Positions 1-7,575 of a stretch of DNA of 60,848 nt are shown here, piece by piece. Position numbers and translations under genes: made by a program. Below the pieces are notes generated by a model. The model was not told the DNA's origin. It saw nothing but the letters and a program-made list of their open reading frames with translations, and ran no database searches. This DNA is from Bacteroidota bacterium (GTDB lineage Bacteria; Bacteroidota; Bacteroidia; Chitinophagales; UBA10324), in the NCBI GenBank assembly GCA_018267315.1, contig JAFDYS010000037.1, positions 84,660-145,507 on the forward strand, written 5' to 3'. Positions within the stretch are counted from its first letter, which is position 1; every line of letters starts with the position of its first letter.

Positions 1-1410
1 CTGGTGGATGATCTGGCGGAAGCGGAGTCACCATCGAGCGTGGAGAAGGAATTTCTTGCTCAGGGGTATCGCAGTTTTCTGCTGGCCCCGGTGTATCATG
101 AAAAGGAATTGCTGGGCATGATTGAATTTGGTTCAGCCCAGCCCCATGCTTTTTCATTCGTATCGCTCATTAAGCTGCGTGAAATCATGCCCATCATCTC
201 GCTGGCTTTTCAGCGCGAAGTGGAAGATTATGACAACCGGGTACAGGCCGCCATGAAGGAATATTTTACGGCGATTCATCCGGTGGTGGAATGGAAATTT
301 ATGGAAGCGGCCATGAAGATGATCAGCTTGAATGATGAACATGGCCGGCAGCTGCCCGAGATCCGGTTTGACGATGTAATTCCGATTTACGGGGCTATTG
401 ACATCCGCGGCTCTTCGGAAAGACGAAATGAGGCCATCCGGCTTGACATGATTGATTACCTGCAGGTGGCCAATTCCATACTGAGAGAGGCGTATGCTAA
501 ATATGATATGGCCATCCTCGATGAGTTGGTTTTCCGTTCAGAAAAATTACTGGAAAAACTCCAGCTCACCATTGATTCCGGTGATGAAACCGGCATCCTG
601 GATTTCATGAACACAGAAGTGATGCCTGCGTTCAAGGTCATTGCAGACCGCGATGATTCGCTCAGGAAAACGATCCTCAATTTTGAAAAGTCACTCAACC
701 CCGATCATGAATTTTACCACATGCGGAGGAAAGATTTTGAGGCCTCGCTCACGTTAATCAACGACCGGGTGGCGGACCTCATTGAAGCGGATGAGGAACG
801 TGCCCAGCAAATGCTTCCGCACTACTTCGAGAAGTACCGGACTGACGGGGTGGAATACAACGTGTATGTAGGCCAGTCACTGCTGCAAAAGGGAACCTAC
901 GATCCCATGTATCTCCGGAGTTTCCGGTTATGGCAACTGATCAGCATGGCGGAAGTAGCCAGGGAAACAAAACGCCTGCAGACGGTGCTGCCCGTTCCGC
1001 TGGAAACCACGCAGCTTATCCTGTGCTACAGCAATCCTTTTTCCATCATGTTCCGCATGGATGAAAAAAGATTTGATGTGGCCGGCGCTTACAACATCCG
1101 CTATGAGATTGTGAAGAAACGCATTGATAAAGCCCGCGTGCTGGGAACCAATGAACGAATTACGCAACCGGGCATGATCGCCGTTATTTACACGCAGGAT
1201 AAGGAAGCCAGGGAGTATGAGCGTTACTTCGAGTATCTCGAAGCAAAGGGATATATTTTACCCGGAATTGAACACTTCGAAGTGGAACAGTTGCAGGGCA
1301 TGCTCGGTCTGAAAGCCCTGCGCGTGAAAGTGAACTACAGCCAGGGTGCCACCACTGTGCCGTGGGATGAAGAGGAACTGATGCAGCAGGTGAAAGGCAT
1401 CATGGTCTGA
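1..1410 (+). CDS. GAF-domain-containing protein, C-terminal part (5' end outside window)
   Basis: The frame is open from the first base of the window, so the true start lies upstream and only about 469 C-terminal residues are visible. The first ~75 residues read like the second half of a GAF domain (a run with LLAPV, then LLGMIEFGS, then an amphipathic helix ending AFQREVEDY). The remainder is a soluble, acidic, mostly helical region without signal peptide or membrane segment that I cannot assign to a named domain. I know of long cytoplasmic GAF proteins of unknown role in Bacteroidota and infer that this is one of them. The stop lies 24 bp from the convergent mscS-like gene. The product name rests only on the GAF-like part. 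Confidence 0.6.
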   Translation: MVDDLAEAESPSSVEKEFLAQGYRSFLLAPVYHEKELLGMIEFGSAQPHAFSFVSLIKLREIMPIISLAFQREVEDYDNRVQAAMKEYFTAIHPVVEWKFMEAAMKMISLNDEHGRQLPEIRFDDVIPIYGAIDIRGSSERRNEAIRLDMIDYLQVANSILREAYAKYDMAILDELVFRSEKLLEKLQLTIDSGDETGILDFMNTEVMPAFKVIADRDDSLRKTILNFEKSLNPDHEFYHMRRKDFEASLTLINDRVADLIEADEERAQQMLPHYFEKYRTDGVEYNVYVGQSLLQKGTYDPMYLRSFRLWQLISMAEVARETKRLQTVLPVPLETTQLILCYSNPFSIMFRMDEKRFDVAGAYNIRYEIVKKRIDKARVLGTNERITQPGMIAVIYTQDKEAREYERYFEYLEAKGYILPGIEHFEVEQLQGMLGLKALRVKVNYSQGATTVPWDEEELMQQVKGIMV

Positions 1411-1433
1411 AGGCGTTTGGTTTTACGCTTTCA

Positions 1434-2549
1434 TTATTCCTGTTTTATTGCAGTGTTTGAGATGGGTGTTTCCATTTTGATTTCCCGAACCGGAAAAGCG
1501 AATGAAGCACCGTTAGCAGCCACAACGTCCATAATTTCAAAATTGATATCACTGCGCAGTTGAAAGAAGTTTTCAACGGGATCAAAAGGCGTATAGTAAA
1601 TCACCAACAAGTTGATGGAGCTCTCACCGAATCCTTCCAGTGCTACCACCATATTTTCATCCAGGTTTCTTTTTTGAAGCAGCGTCTGAATGTCGCTGAT
1701 GATTTTCCGCAACTGCGCGGCCGATGTGGAGAATGAGAGACCGATGATCATCCGCACGCGCCGGAGCCGGCGCTTGGTGAGATTATCCACTGCGTTCTCA
1801 ATCATCTTCTTGTTCGGCATAGTCACGAATGACTGGTCGTAGGTTCTGATACGAGTGCTGCGGAATCCCACTTTCTCGACATTGCCTTCCACATCACCCA
1901 CCTTCACCGTATCACCCACCATAAAGGGTTTGTCAAGAAAAATGGTAACGGATCCAAAAAGGTCTTTGATGCTTTCCTGCGCGGCAAATGCAATGGCCAA
2001 TCCGCCGATTCCCAAACCCGCCAACAAGGAAGTGATGTTGAAGTCCAGCACCACGCCCAGCAGGATCAGAAGAAACAATACATAAATCACCACCTTGATG
2101 GAGTCTTTTACAAAGGGAACGAGTTGGTCATCCGATTTGCTTTCAGTGAGTGCCGCACGCTCCAGCAAAATGGCGCCGATAAAATCCACGATCCGCAGCA
2201 GCACTTTGGTAAATGCAACTAGTAAGATGGTCCACTTGATGATGTTGATGATCTTTTCGATGCTGACGTCAAAGATGGTCTTGTTCCACTCAGCCGGAAA
2301 TCGGAGCGCCTCCAGCGCAGCTACGATAACAATAAACATGAGCAGCCACTCCATGGGGCGCAAAACCAGCCGTTGAAAATCCTGTATGCGGTTTTCTACG
2401 GTGATACGGCGAAAGAGCCGGTAAATAATGAGGTTGATGAGTTTTGATAGATAAGTGCGGAAAATGAAAACGGCAATGATGATGGCTGAAACCCACCCAT
2501 AACATTCCAATGTGTTCCCGAGAAACTGGTATTGAAGAATGGAAAGCAT
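1434..2549 (-). CDS. MscS-family mechanosensitive ion channel
   Basis: 371 residues from the chosen ATG at 2549; an upstream in-frame start at 2648 would add 33 non-hydrophobic residues and is less likely. Hydrophobic segments lie at about residues 17-36, 65-84, 103-126 and 150-168. They are followed by the glycine/alanine-rich pore helix (LLAGLGIGGLAIAFAAQ, residues ~175-191) and the beta domain that follows it (FLDKPFMVGDTV, ~204-215), the classic MscS signature. MscS channels open under membrane tension to release solutes during hypo-osmotic shock. The C-terminal alpha/beta vestibule domain is present. The gene converges on the GAF-protein gene and diverges from the arginase-fold gene. Confidence 0.92.
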   Translation of the reverse strand: MLSILQYQFLGNTLECYGWVSAIIIAVFIFRTYLSKLINLIIYRLFRRITVENRIQDFQRLVLRPMEWLLMFIVIVAALEALRFPAEWNKTIFDVSIEKIINIIKWTILLVAFTKVLLRIVDFIGAILLERAALTESKSDDQLVPFVKDSIKVVIYVLFLLILLGVVLDFNITSLLAGLGIGGLAIAFAAQESIKDLFGSVTIFLDKPFMVGDTVKVGDVEGNVEKVGFRSTRIRTYDQSFVTMPNKKMIENAVDNLTKRRLRRVRMIIGLSFSTSAAQLRKIISDIQTLLQKRNLDENMVVALEGFGESSINLLVIYYTPFDPVENFFQLRSDINFEIMDVVAANGASFAFPVREIKMETPISNTAIKQE

Positions 2550-2744
2550 TCCGGTTGATTTCGTGCAAAAATAGGATCGCTTCAAAGAGATATGCAAAGA
2601 ATATCCCGGTGTGCAGTTTTCAGCAATTCGCCCTCGTTTGTTCACCATGGATTACAATCAACACGCTGTTGCGGATAACAGAACAGGCCGGCCCGGTAAC
2701 TTGCTGTTTCATCCTTCTACATTTACTCGCACAACACGAAACTT

Positions 2745-3902
2745 ATGCTCGAAGAATTTCTTCGGTCGGCTGACGACGAATTTTATGAAGGAGAATATGC
2801 AGAATCCCAGTTGGGGAGTCAGGTGCTTCATCCGTCGCAGTTGCCTGACACCATGGAAGATATTGCTATTGCCATTGTTGGTGTTAAGGAAGATCGCGGA
2901 TCGAAGAACAATGTAGGCAGCGCGGCCGCACCGGATGAAATACGCAGGCAGTTATACATGTTGTCCAAGCTGAACCGTGAAATGAAAATCGCCGACCTGG
3001 GCAATATCGAAGGCGGCGCTTCATTGAAGGATACGTACGTAGCGCTAAGCCATGTGGTGAATGAGATGCTGCGCCTCCAGGTGGTTCCCGTGATTATCGG
3101 CGGCAGCCATGATCTCACATTCGGGCAGTATGGCGGCTACCACGAAATCGGCAAGGATATCAATGTGAGCGTGGTGGACAGCATGATTGATTTTTATGAC
3201 GGGGAAGAAGAGATCAATGATGAAAACTTCCTCGGTCGTGTTTTCGTCGCAGAACCTTCCGTACTTCATAACACGGCCGTAATTGCATACCAAACCCATC
3301 TCGTCACTCCCAAATCACTGGAGGTGATGGATAAGTTGCATTTTGAAAATTACCGTCTTGGTCGTGTGCGAGCTGACATCAATGAAGTGGAACCCGTGTT
3401 CAGGTATTCCAACCTTTGCTCGTTCGATTTGAGTGCCGTGCGTTTTGCCGATTCACCGGCTAATTACACGGCTTCACCCAACGGATTATTTGGTGAAGAG
3501 ATGTGCCAGCTCGCCCGGTTTGCCGGGCAGAGTGATTCGGTGGATTCATTCGGATTATACGGCTGCAATCTGGCCTACGACAGCCGGGATCAAACCGTAA
3601 AACTTGCAGCGCAGGTGATCTGGTACTTCCTCGATGGCGTGGTCAACCGCAGAAACGATTTCCCCAACGGGCAGGATGAGAACTATACGAAGTACACCGT
3701 TCAGTTCAAGGAAAATAAATACGAAATGAATTTCTGGAAAAGCCGGAAATCGGACCGGTGGTGGATGGAAGTACCGACTCCGGAAGCAAGGCGTAATCAA
3801 AAGAAGTCGCACCTCGTACCTTGTTCTTATACCGATTACCAGATGGCCTGCCGTGAAGAAATTCCGGAACGCTGGATGAAGGCCATGTCAAAACTCGGCT
3901 GA
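2745..3902 (+). CDS. Arginase/agmatinase-fold (ureohydrolase superfamily) protein with altered metal site
   Basis: 385 residues. The ureohydrolase landmark GGSHDLT is at residues 119-125, so the fold assignment is good, and Bacteroidota proteins of this size are usually named formimidoylglutamase. The other two metal motifs deviate from the family: the usual D-x-H-x-D is DSMID (145-149), with Met in place of His, and the usual S-x-D-x-D is SFDLS (226-230), with Ser in place of the second Asp. Active ureohydrolases bind two Mn ions through these residues, so I infer reduced or absent metal-dependent hydrolysis or a changed role. No hut or arginine genes lie nearby. Its stop codon directly abuts the stop of the convergent lipoprotein gene. 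Confidence 0.75.
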   Translation: MLEEFLRSADDEFYEGEYAESQLGSQVLHPSQLPDTMEDIAIAIVGVKEDRGSKNNVGSAAAPDEIRRQLYMLSKLNREMKIADLGNIEGGASLKDTYVALSHVVNEMLRLQVVPVIIGGSHDLTFGQYGGYHEIGKDINVSVVDSMIDFYDGEEEINDENFLGRVFVAEPSVLHNTAVIAYQTHLVTPKSLEVMDKLHFENYRLGRVRADINEVEPVFRYSNLCSFDLSAVRFADSPANYTASPNGLFGEEMCQLARFAGQSDSVDSFGLYGCNLAYDSRDQTVKLAAQVIWYFLDGVVNRRNDFPNGQDENYTKYTVQFKENKYEMNFWKSRKSDRWWMEVPTPEARRNQKKSHLVPCSYTDYQMACREEIPERWMKAMSKLG

Positions 3903-4322
3903 TCATTGCCGTTCCATCACCAGGATTTGAGATCTCACCGGTGAGGTGTGACTCAGACTCAGCGCACCATTACTCTTCGAAAACACAAACCAGGAAGCAC
4001 TCAGGATGTCGTACGGATGTGAATAGGAATTCAATTGCATGCTCACCTTGTCCAATCCGATATCGCTGATGATATTCCATGCCCCGTCAACCAGACTGTC
4101 GCTGGCAAAGGCACTCAGTGAGCCGCTTGCATTGAACTGAAGTTCGATGCCCGTCATGACAGCAGTCTTGTCAATGCCGCTGTCAGTGTACTGTATGATG
4201 TCCCATTTGCCGATGAGTTCATTTGGAATGAGAATTTCCTGACTGGCGGTTACCTCATGCTTATCGGAACAGGAAATAGCCAACGCGATGCAGCTTAAAA
4301 GAATGGCAGGACTGATGCGCAT
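3903..4322 (-). CDS. Small predicted lipoprotein, lipocalin-like
   Basis: 139 residues with a lipoprotein signal peptide: a hydrophobic stretch followed by a lipobox ending at Cys18 (LAISC), then SDK. The mature part is short and beta-rich, with a GKWDI-type opening (residues ~38-43) resembling the start of small lipocalin-like or META-like domains of Bacteroidota lipoproteins. Function is not known. It ends exactly where the arginase-fold gene ends (no intergenic base), so the two transcripts must converge. The next gene on the same strand, the PhoD-like phosphatase, lies downstream after 74 bp, so they could share a transcript. Confidence 0.7.
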   Translation of the reverse strand: MRISPAILLSCIALAISCSDKHEVTASQEILIPNELIGKWDIIQYTDSGIDKTAVMTGIELQFNASGSLSAFASDSLVDGAWNIISDIGLDKVSMQLNSYSHPYDILSASWFVFSKSNGALSLSHTSPVRSQILVMERQ

Positions 4323-4396
4323 CTGCTATGGTTGAAGGCAATTAAAATTATTTCCTTTCTGCCAATTCAGGAAATAATTCTCCGCGGGCATTCCGT

Positions 4397-5740
4397 TCAC
4401 TTCAGATCCTGCTGGCGGATGGTGTACGTCCAAGGCACTTTTCCGTCCACCGTATAGCAGGTGATGTTGGCCATGCGTTCTCCTGATTTGCTTACCGTTA
4501 TTGCAATCCTGATGTAGTTCTGATCGAAAACCATATCGGGCACCACGCGGTACGGATTGGTGCCTTCCGGTGTCTGTTTGGTTTCGGGATACGAACCTGA
4601 AGTGAATGCAGAGGAGGTGATGTCATACAAAGGATAGCCGCCTTCCGGTGTGATCCGGATAATATCAGAATAGTGACGGTCGCCGGTGAGAAAAATGACT
4701 CCGGTGATTTTATACTTCACGATAAAACCAATGAGCTCATCATACTCCTGCCGGTAGTGGCGCAGACACTCGAAACGGTTGAGGGGGTTCAGCGTCTGGC
4801 TTCCTATTACGATAAACTTGAAGGAGGCCTTCGAATCGAGCAAGTTGTTTTCAAGCCATGAAAGTTGTTCTCTTCCGAAGAAATGTTTATCCGCACTCAG
4901 CGAATCCAGCTTCTCATCGCTGCGATAATATCGGTCATCGGTAAGAAAGAAATCGCAATCACTCCAGGCGAAATGGGTGTACACCCCGGAATGATCCGGT
5001 TCACCGTAGCCGGGATTGCCCCAGAAATCTTTAAACGCTTGCAGTGAAATTGCTTTCAGTTCAAAAGACGCACCTGCATCATTGGGCCCGTAATCATGAT
5101 CATCCCACACGGCGTAGTTCGGACGTGATGCGAGCAGTTTTTTCATCTCCGGAATGCTGCGGTCATGCGTGTACCGGTAATAGAAACCGGTTTTGGAAGT
5201 GAAGTCAGCTTCGCGCGTGTACATGTTATCTCCGTTCCAGATCATGAAGTCACTCGGGTTATTTGCTATGGAATCGAAGATGCGCGGATCGCGCCCGTAT
5301 GGTTTGCCGGGGCGATCGTAAGGCGGGTCATTGATGTAGGCGCAGGAACCGAAGATGAATGAGAACTCCGGTGGCGGCATTCTGTATTCCCATACTTGTT
5401 TTGTTTTGAACGTAAGCGGAAAATTGAATGACTGCCTTTTGTGATCGAGATCAATTTCGTATTCATATTCTGTTGCCATGTCAAGATTGGTGAGAATCAC
5501 TTTTACCGGGTTGTAATCCTGATGCAATAATCCGGTTTGAGTGAATATCCTGGCTGAAGCGGGTTCATTCTTTTTCCAGCATTTCACTTCCACGCTGTTC
5601 ACATCGGGTGAAACTTCGAGCCAGATGGTCGCCTCCCGGTGTGAGATATGACACAACATGGGGCCGCACACCAGAGACGGCGGTTGTGCCCGTGTACCGA
5701 AACCGGCTGCGATGAACAGAACGAAAATGAGCTGCTTCAT
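4397..5740 (-). CDS. PhoD-like alkaline phosphatase / phosphodiesterase, secreted
   Basis: 447 residues from ATG 5740; an ATG at 5779 would only prepend 13 residues before the signal peptide. A Sec signal peptide (MKQLIFVLFIAAGFGTRAQ) is followed by an N-terminal beta domain and the PhoD/PhoX-like metallophosphatase core. Motifs visible in order are FIFGSC, WNGDNMYT, WDDHDYGPND and FLTGDRHYS, which supply the metal ligands of the family. PhoD enzymes release phosphate from phosphodiesters such as teichoic acid or nucleic acid and lipid head groups, usually under phosphate limitation. A promoter sits just upstream and a terminator separates it from the beta-helix gene. Unlike the neighbouring surface genes, no phased half-sites were found in its short upstream region. 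Confidence 0.88.
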   Translation of the reverse strand: MKQLIFVLFIAAGFGTRAQPPSLVCGPMLCHISHREATIWLEVSPDVNSVEVKCWKKNEPASARIFTQTGLLHQDYNPVKVILTNLDMATEYEYEIDLDHKRQSFNFPLTFKTKQVWEYRMPPPEFSFIFGSCAYINDPPYDRPGKPYGRDPRIFDSIANNPSDFMIWNGDNMYTREADFTSKTGFYYRYTHDRSIPEMKKLLASRPNYAVWDDHDYGPNDAGASFELKAISLQAFKDFWGNPGYGEPDHSGVYTHFAWSDCDFFLTDDRYYRSDEKLDSLSADKHFFGREQLSWLENNLLDSKASFKFIVIGSQTLNPLNRFECLRHYRQEYDELIGFIVKYKITGVIFLTGDRHYSDIIRITPEGGYPLYDITSSAFTSGSYPETKQTPEGTNPYRVVPDMVFDQNYIRIAITVSKSGERMANITCYTVDGKVPWTYTIRQQDLK

Positions 5741-5757
5741 AGGGTGGATTTTCAATT

Positions 5758-5765
5758 CAAAGCTA
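5758..5765 (-). promoter_or_regulatory. -7 promoter element of the PhoD-like gene
   Basis: Read on the minus strand the bases are TAGCTTTG, a perfect match to the Bacteroidota -7 consensus TAnnTTTG. It is placed so that transcription would start roughly 10 bases before the ATG at 5740. The -33 region is not convincing. It lies between the gene and the upstream terminator at 5792-5825, supporting an independent transcription unit. Confidence 0.5.
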
Positions 5766-5791
5766 ATGAGCCGATGCATGTGGTACAGCAG

Positions 5792-5825
5792 AAAAAAAGC
5801 CGCCGCCCATTCGAGGGGCGGCGGC
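5792..5825 (-). terminator. Rho-independent terminator of the beta-helix T9SS gene
   Basis: A 10-bp perfect GC-rich stem (GCCGCCGCCC at 5799-5808 with GGGCGGCGGC at 5816-5825), a 7-nt loop, and on the minus strand a run of seven T residues (5798-5792) immediately after the stem. It lies 27 bp past the stop codon of the gene at 5853-7454. Confidence 0.9.
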
Positions 5826-5852
5826 GAACCAAAAACATGAGCAAGACTATGA

Positions 5853-7454
5853 TTACTCTACACTCAATTTGATCATTCGATTTTCTTCACCGCTGCGGAT
5901 GTGTACAAAATACATTCCGTTCGTCAGGTCGCCGAGCCAGAGTGAAATCTTATAGAGACCGGCTGAAAGATGATCATTCATCACTTCGCGTACTAACCGG
6001 CCGGATACATCCGTAATGGAGATATTCACGTCGTTACTTTCGCTCAGTGAAAATTCAAGCATGGATGAAGTTTTCATAGGATTAGGATATACGTTGAACG
6101 CAGAAATTGTCTTCGGGGTTTCAATACCGGTATAGCCCGCATTCTGCGGATCCCAATTGGTCCAGCCGGCTGACCAGTCCGTATCGCCGAAGGCGCCACG
6201 GAAATTCACGACATCGAAGAAGGTATCATCGAGATTGGAAGCGGAGAAGTCAGCTCCGGAAAGAACGGGCGACCCGGCCATCGGCAAGGCGTTAGGTGCT
6301 GCAAGGTTGAATGGATCAGTGAGCATGACATCGCTGTTTGCAGCGTATGTCATATTGCCATAGGACGGATTATTGAACCAGCCACTGATATCAAAGGAAC
6401 TTCCTGAAGCCACTTCAAAATTGTTAGTGCAGCCGCTGATTACTGTGTTGCGAATCTGCAGCACATCATTGGTTGCATTGGTTTCACAGGCACTGCCGTC
6501 AATCATAATACCGGAAGGATAGCCCATGAGAATGGTATTGTAAATGCATTGCTGGCTGTTTCTCCTGATGTGAGCGCCGCGCTTGAAATTGGCATTGATG
6601 GTGTTGGTTGAATATTTCGGACCAGCAATGGTTACATTGGAGAAAATGGCGTGAGTGTTTGGGGTGTTGGTGGATCCCGTGGCATCATTATCTGATTCAA
6701 ATCCGTTGGAGCCGCTTATGTCAGCCACATTAGGATCGCGCAGACCATACAGGAATTGCAGCTTTCCGCTGAATCCGTTATCGGTATCGAAGTCATCATC
6801 CAGACCGCGGAAGGCGATAAGATGTTTCGCATTGACGGTGCCCCCAAAAAACTCATAGGAGTCATCACCGCTGTATGAAATCTGTATGTGATCAAGCGTT
6901 GTACCGCGACCCACACCACCGCAGGTGAGCCCATTGATTTCATTGTTCGGTGCAAAGGCGATGCCGGCAAACTCAATGCGCAAATAGCGAAGAATACCTG
7001 AGTTGTCGTTGTCATCAGGGTTTGCGCCGCCACCGTATGTGCCGTTGCCCTGCCCGTCATCCACGCCGCCTTCAATAATGGCTTCACCACCGGGTTGATT
7101 GATGGATGCTTTACCCAGCAGGATGATGCCGCCCCAGTCGCCATACGTGCGGAAGCCGACTGGCCCGTTTGATGTGAAAACGATCGGCTGATCAGCGGTA
7201 CCGTCAGCAATAAGCTTGCTGCCGCGTGTTATGATGAGCGAACCTTTGGTCGGCTTGTCACCTTTGACGATGGTACCCGGCTGAACGGTGAGTGTAGCGC
7301 CGTTGGTTACATAAACAAAACCCTCCAGCAACCAGATTTTGTCACTGGTGAGCGTTTTGTCTGTTGTGATATAACCGGAAAGAACTTCCTGGGCCCATGT
7401 GGCCTGAGAAAGCAGTGCAGTCAGCACTAAAATAAGAATGGAAAACTTTTTCAT
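5853..7454 (-). CDS. T9SS-sorted right-handed beta-helix-like surface protein (paralogue A)
   Basis: 533 residues. A Sec signal peptide (first ~21 residues, ending TWAQ) is followed by ~430 residues of short beta-strand repeats rich in Gly, Asn and Asp, including GGANPDDNDNSG, GLDDDFDTDNGF and SNGFESDNDATG. The spacing suggests a right-handed beta-helix with many acidic, possibly calcium-binding, turns. The last ~75 residues form a T9SS type A sorting domain (start YPNP, then ITDVSG, GMYFVHI, end IKLSVE), so the protein is exported by T9SS and anchored or released at the surface. It is a close paralogue of the product of 15188-17566. It lies 121 bp downstream of the TonB receptor but has its own phased-repeat promoter and terminator. 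The substrate is unknown; no catalytic residues of pectate lyases were recognised. Confidence 0.85.
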   Translation of the reverse strand: MKKFSILILVLTALLSQATWAQEVLSGYITTDKTLTSDKIWLLEGFVYVTNGATLTVQPGTIVKGDKPTKGSLIITRGSKLIADGTADQPIVFTSNGPVGFRTYGDWGGIILLGKASINQPGGEAIIEGGVDDGQGNGTYGGGANPDDNDNSGILRYLRIEFAGIAFAPNNEINGLTCGGVGRGTTLDHIQISYSGDDSYEFFGGTVNAKHLIAFRGLDDDFDTDNGFSGKLQFLYGLRDPNVADISGSNGFESDNDATGSTNTPNTHAIFSNVTIAGPKYSTNTINANFKRGAHIRRNSQQCIYNTILMGYPSGIMIDGSACETNATNDVLQIRNTVISGCTNNFEVASGSSFDISGWFNNPSYGNMTYAANSDVMLTDPFNLAAPNALPMAGSPVLSGADFSASNLDDTFFDVVNFRGAFGDTDWSAGWTNWDPQNAGYTGIETPKTISAFNVYPNPMKTSSMLEFSLSESNDVNISITDVSGRLVREVMNDHLSAGLYKISLWLGDLTNGMYFVHIRSGEENRMIKLSVE

Positions 7455-7473
7455 TGTTTGAGTTTGTTTGAAG

Positions 7474-7529
7474 CAAAACTATCGGCACGGTGTAACGCCA
7501 TTCTTACCTCAACGTTAGGTTAACATTAA
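7474..7529 (-). promoter_or_regulatory. 11-bp-phased activator box and -7 element (beta-helix gene A)
   Basis: On the minus strand, half-sites TTAATG (7529-7524), CTAACG (7518-7513), GTAAGA (7507-7502) and GTTACA (7496-7491) recur every 11 bp. After 9 bp they are followed by TAGTTTTG (7481-7474), a perfect TAnnTTTG -7 box. No -33 element is visible. Tandem 11-bp half-sites replacing the -33/-35 region are the hallmark of PhoB/OmpR-type activators; assignment to PhoB is inference. Confidence 0.55.
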
Positions 7530-7575
7530 GTGATGAAGCGCATATCGCTTCATCGTGGTCGTGTGCCAACCGGAC

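Noticed and set aside
2510..2916. Two overlapping plus-strand frames in the gap between mscS and the arginase-fold gene
   Set aside because: Composition is unlike the neighbouring genes, and they overlap the start of the arginase-fold gene in another frame.
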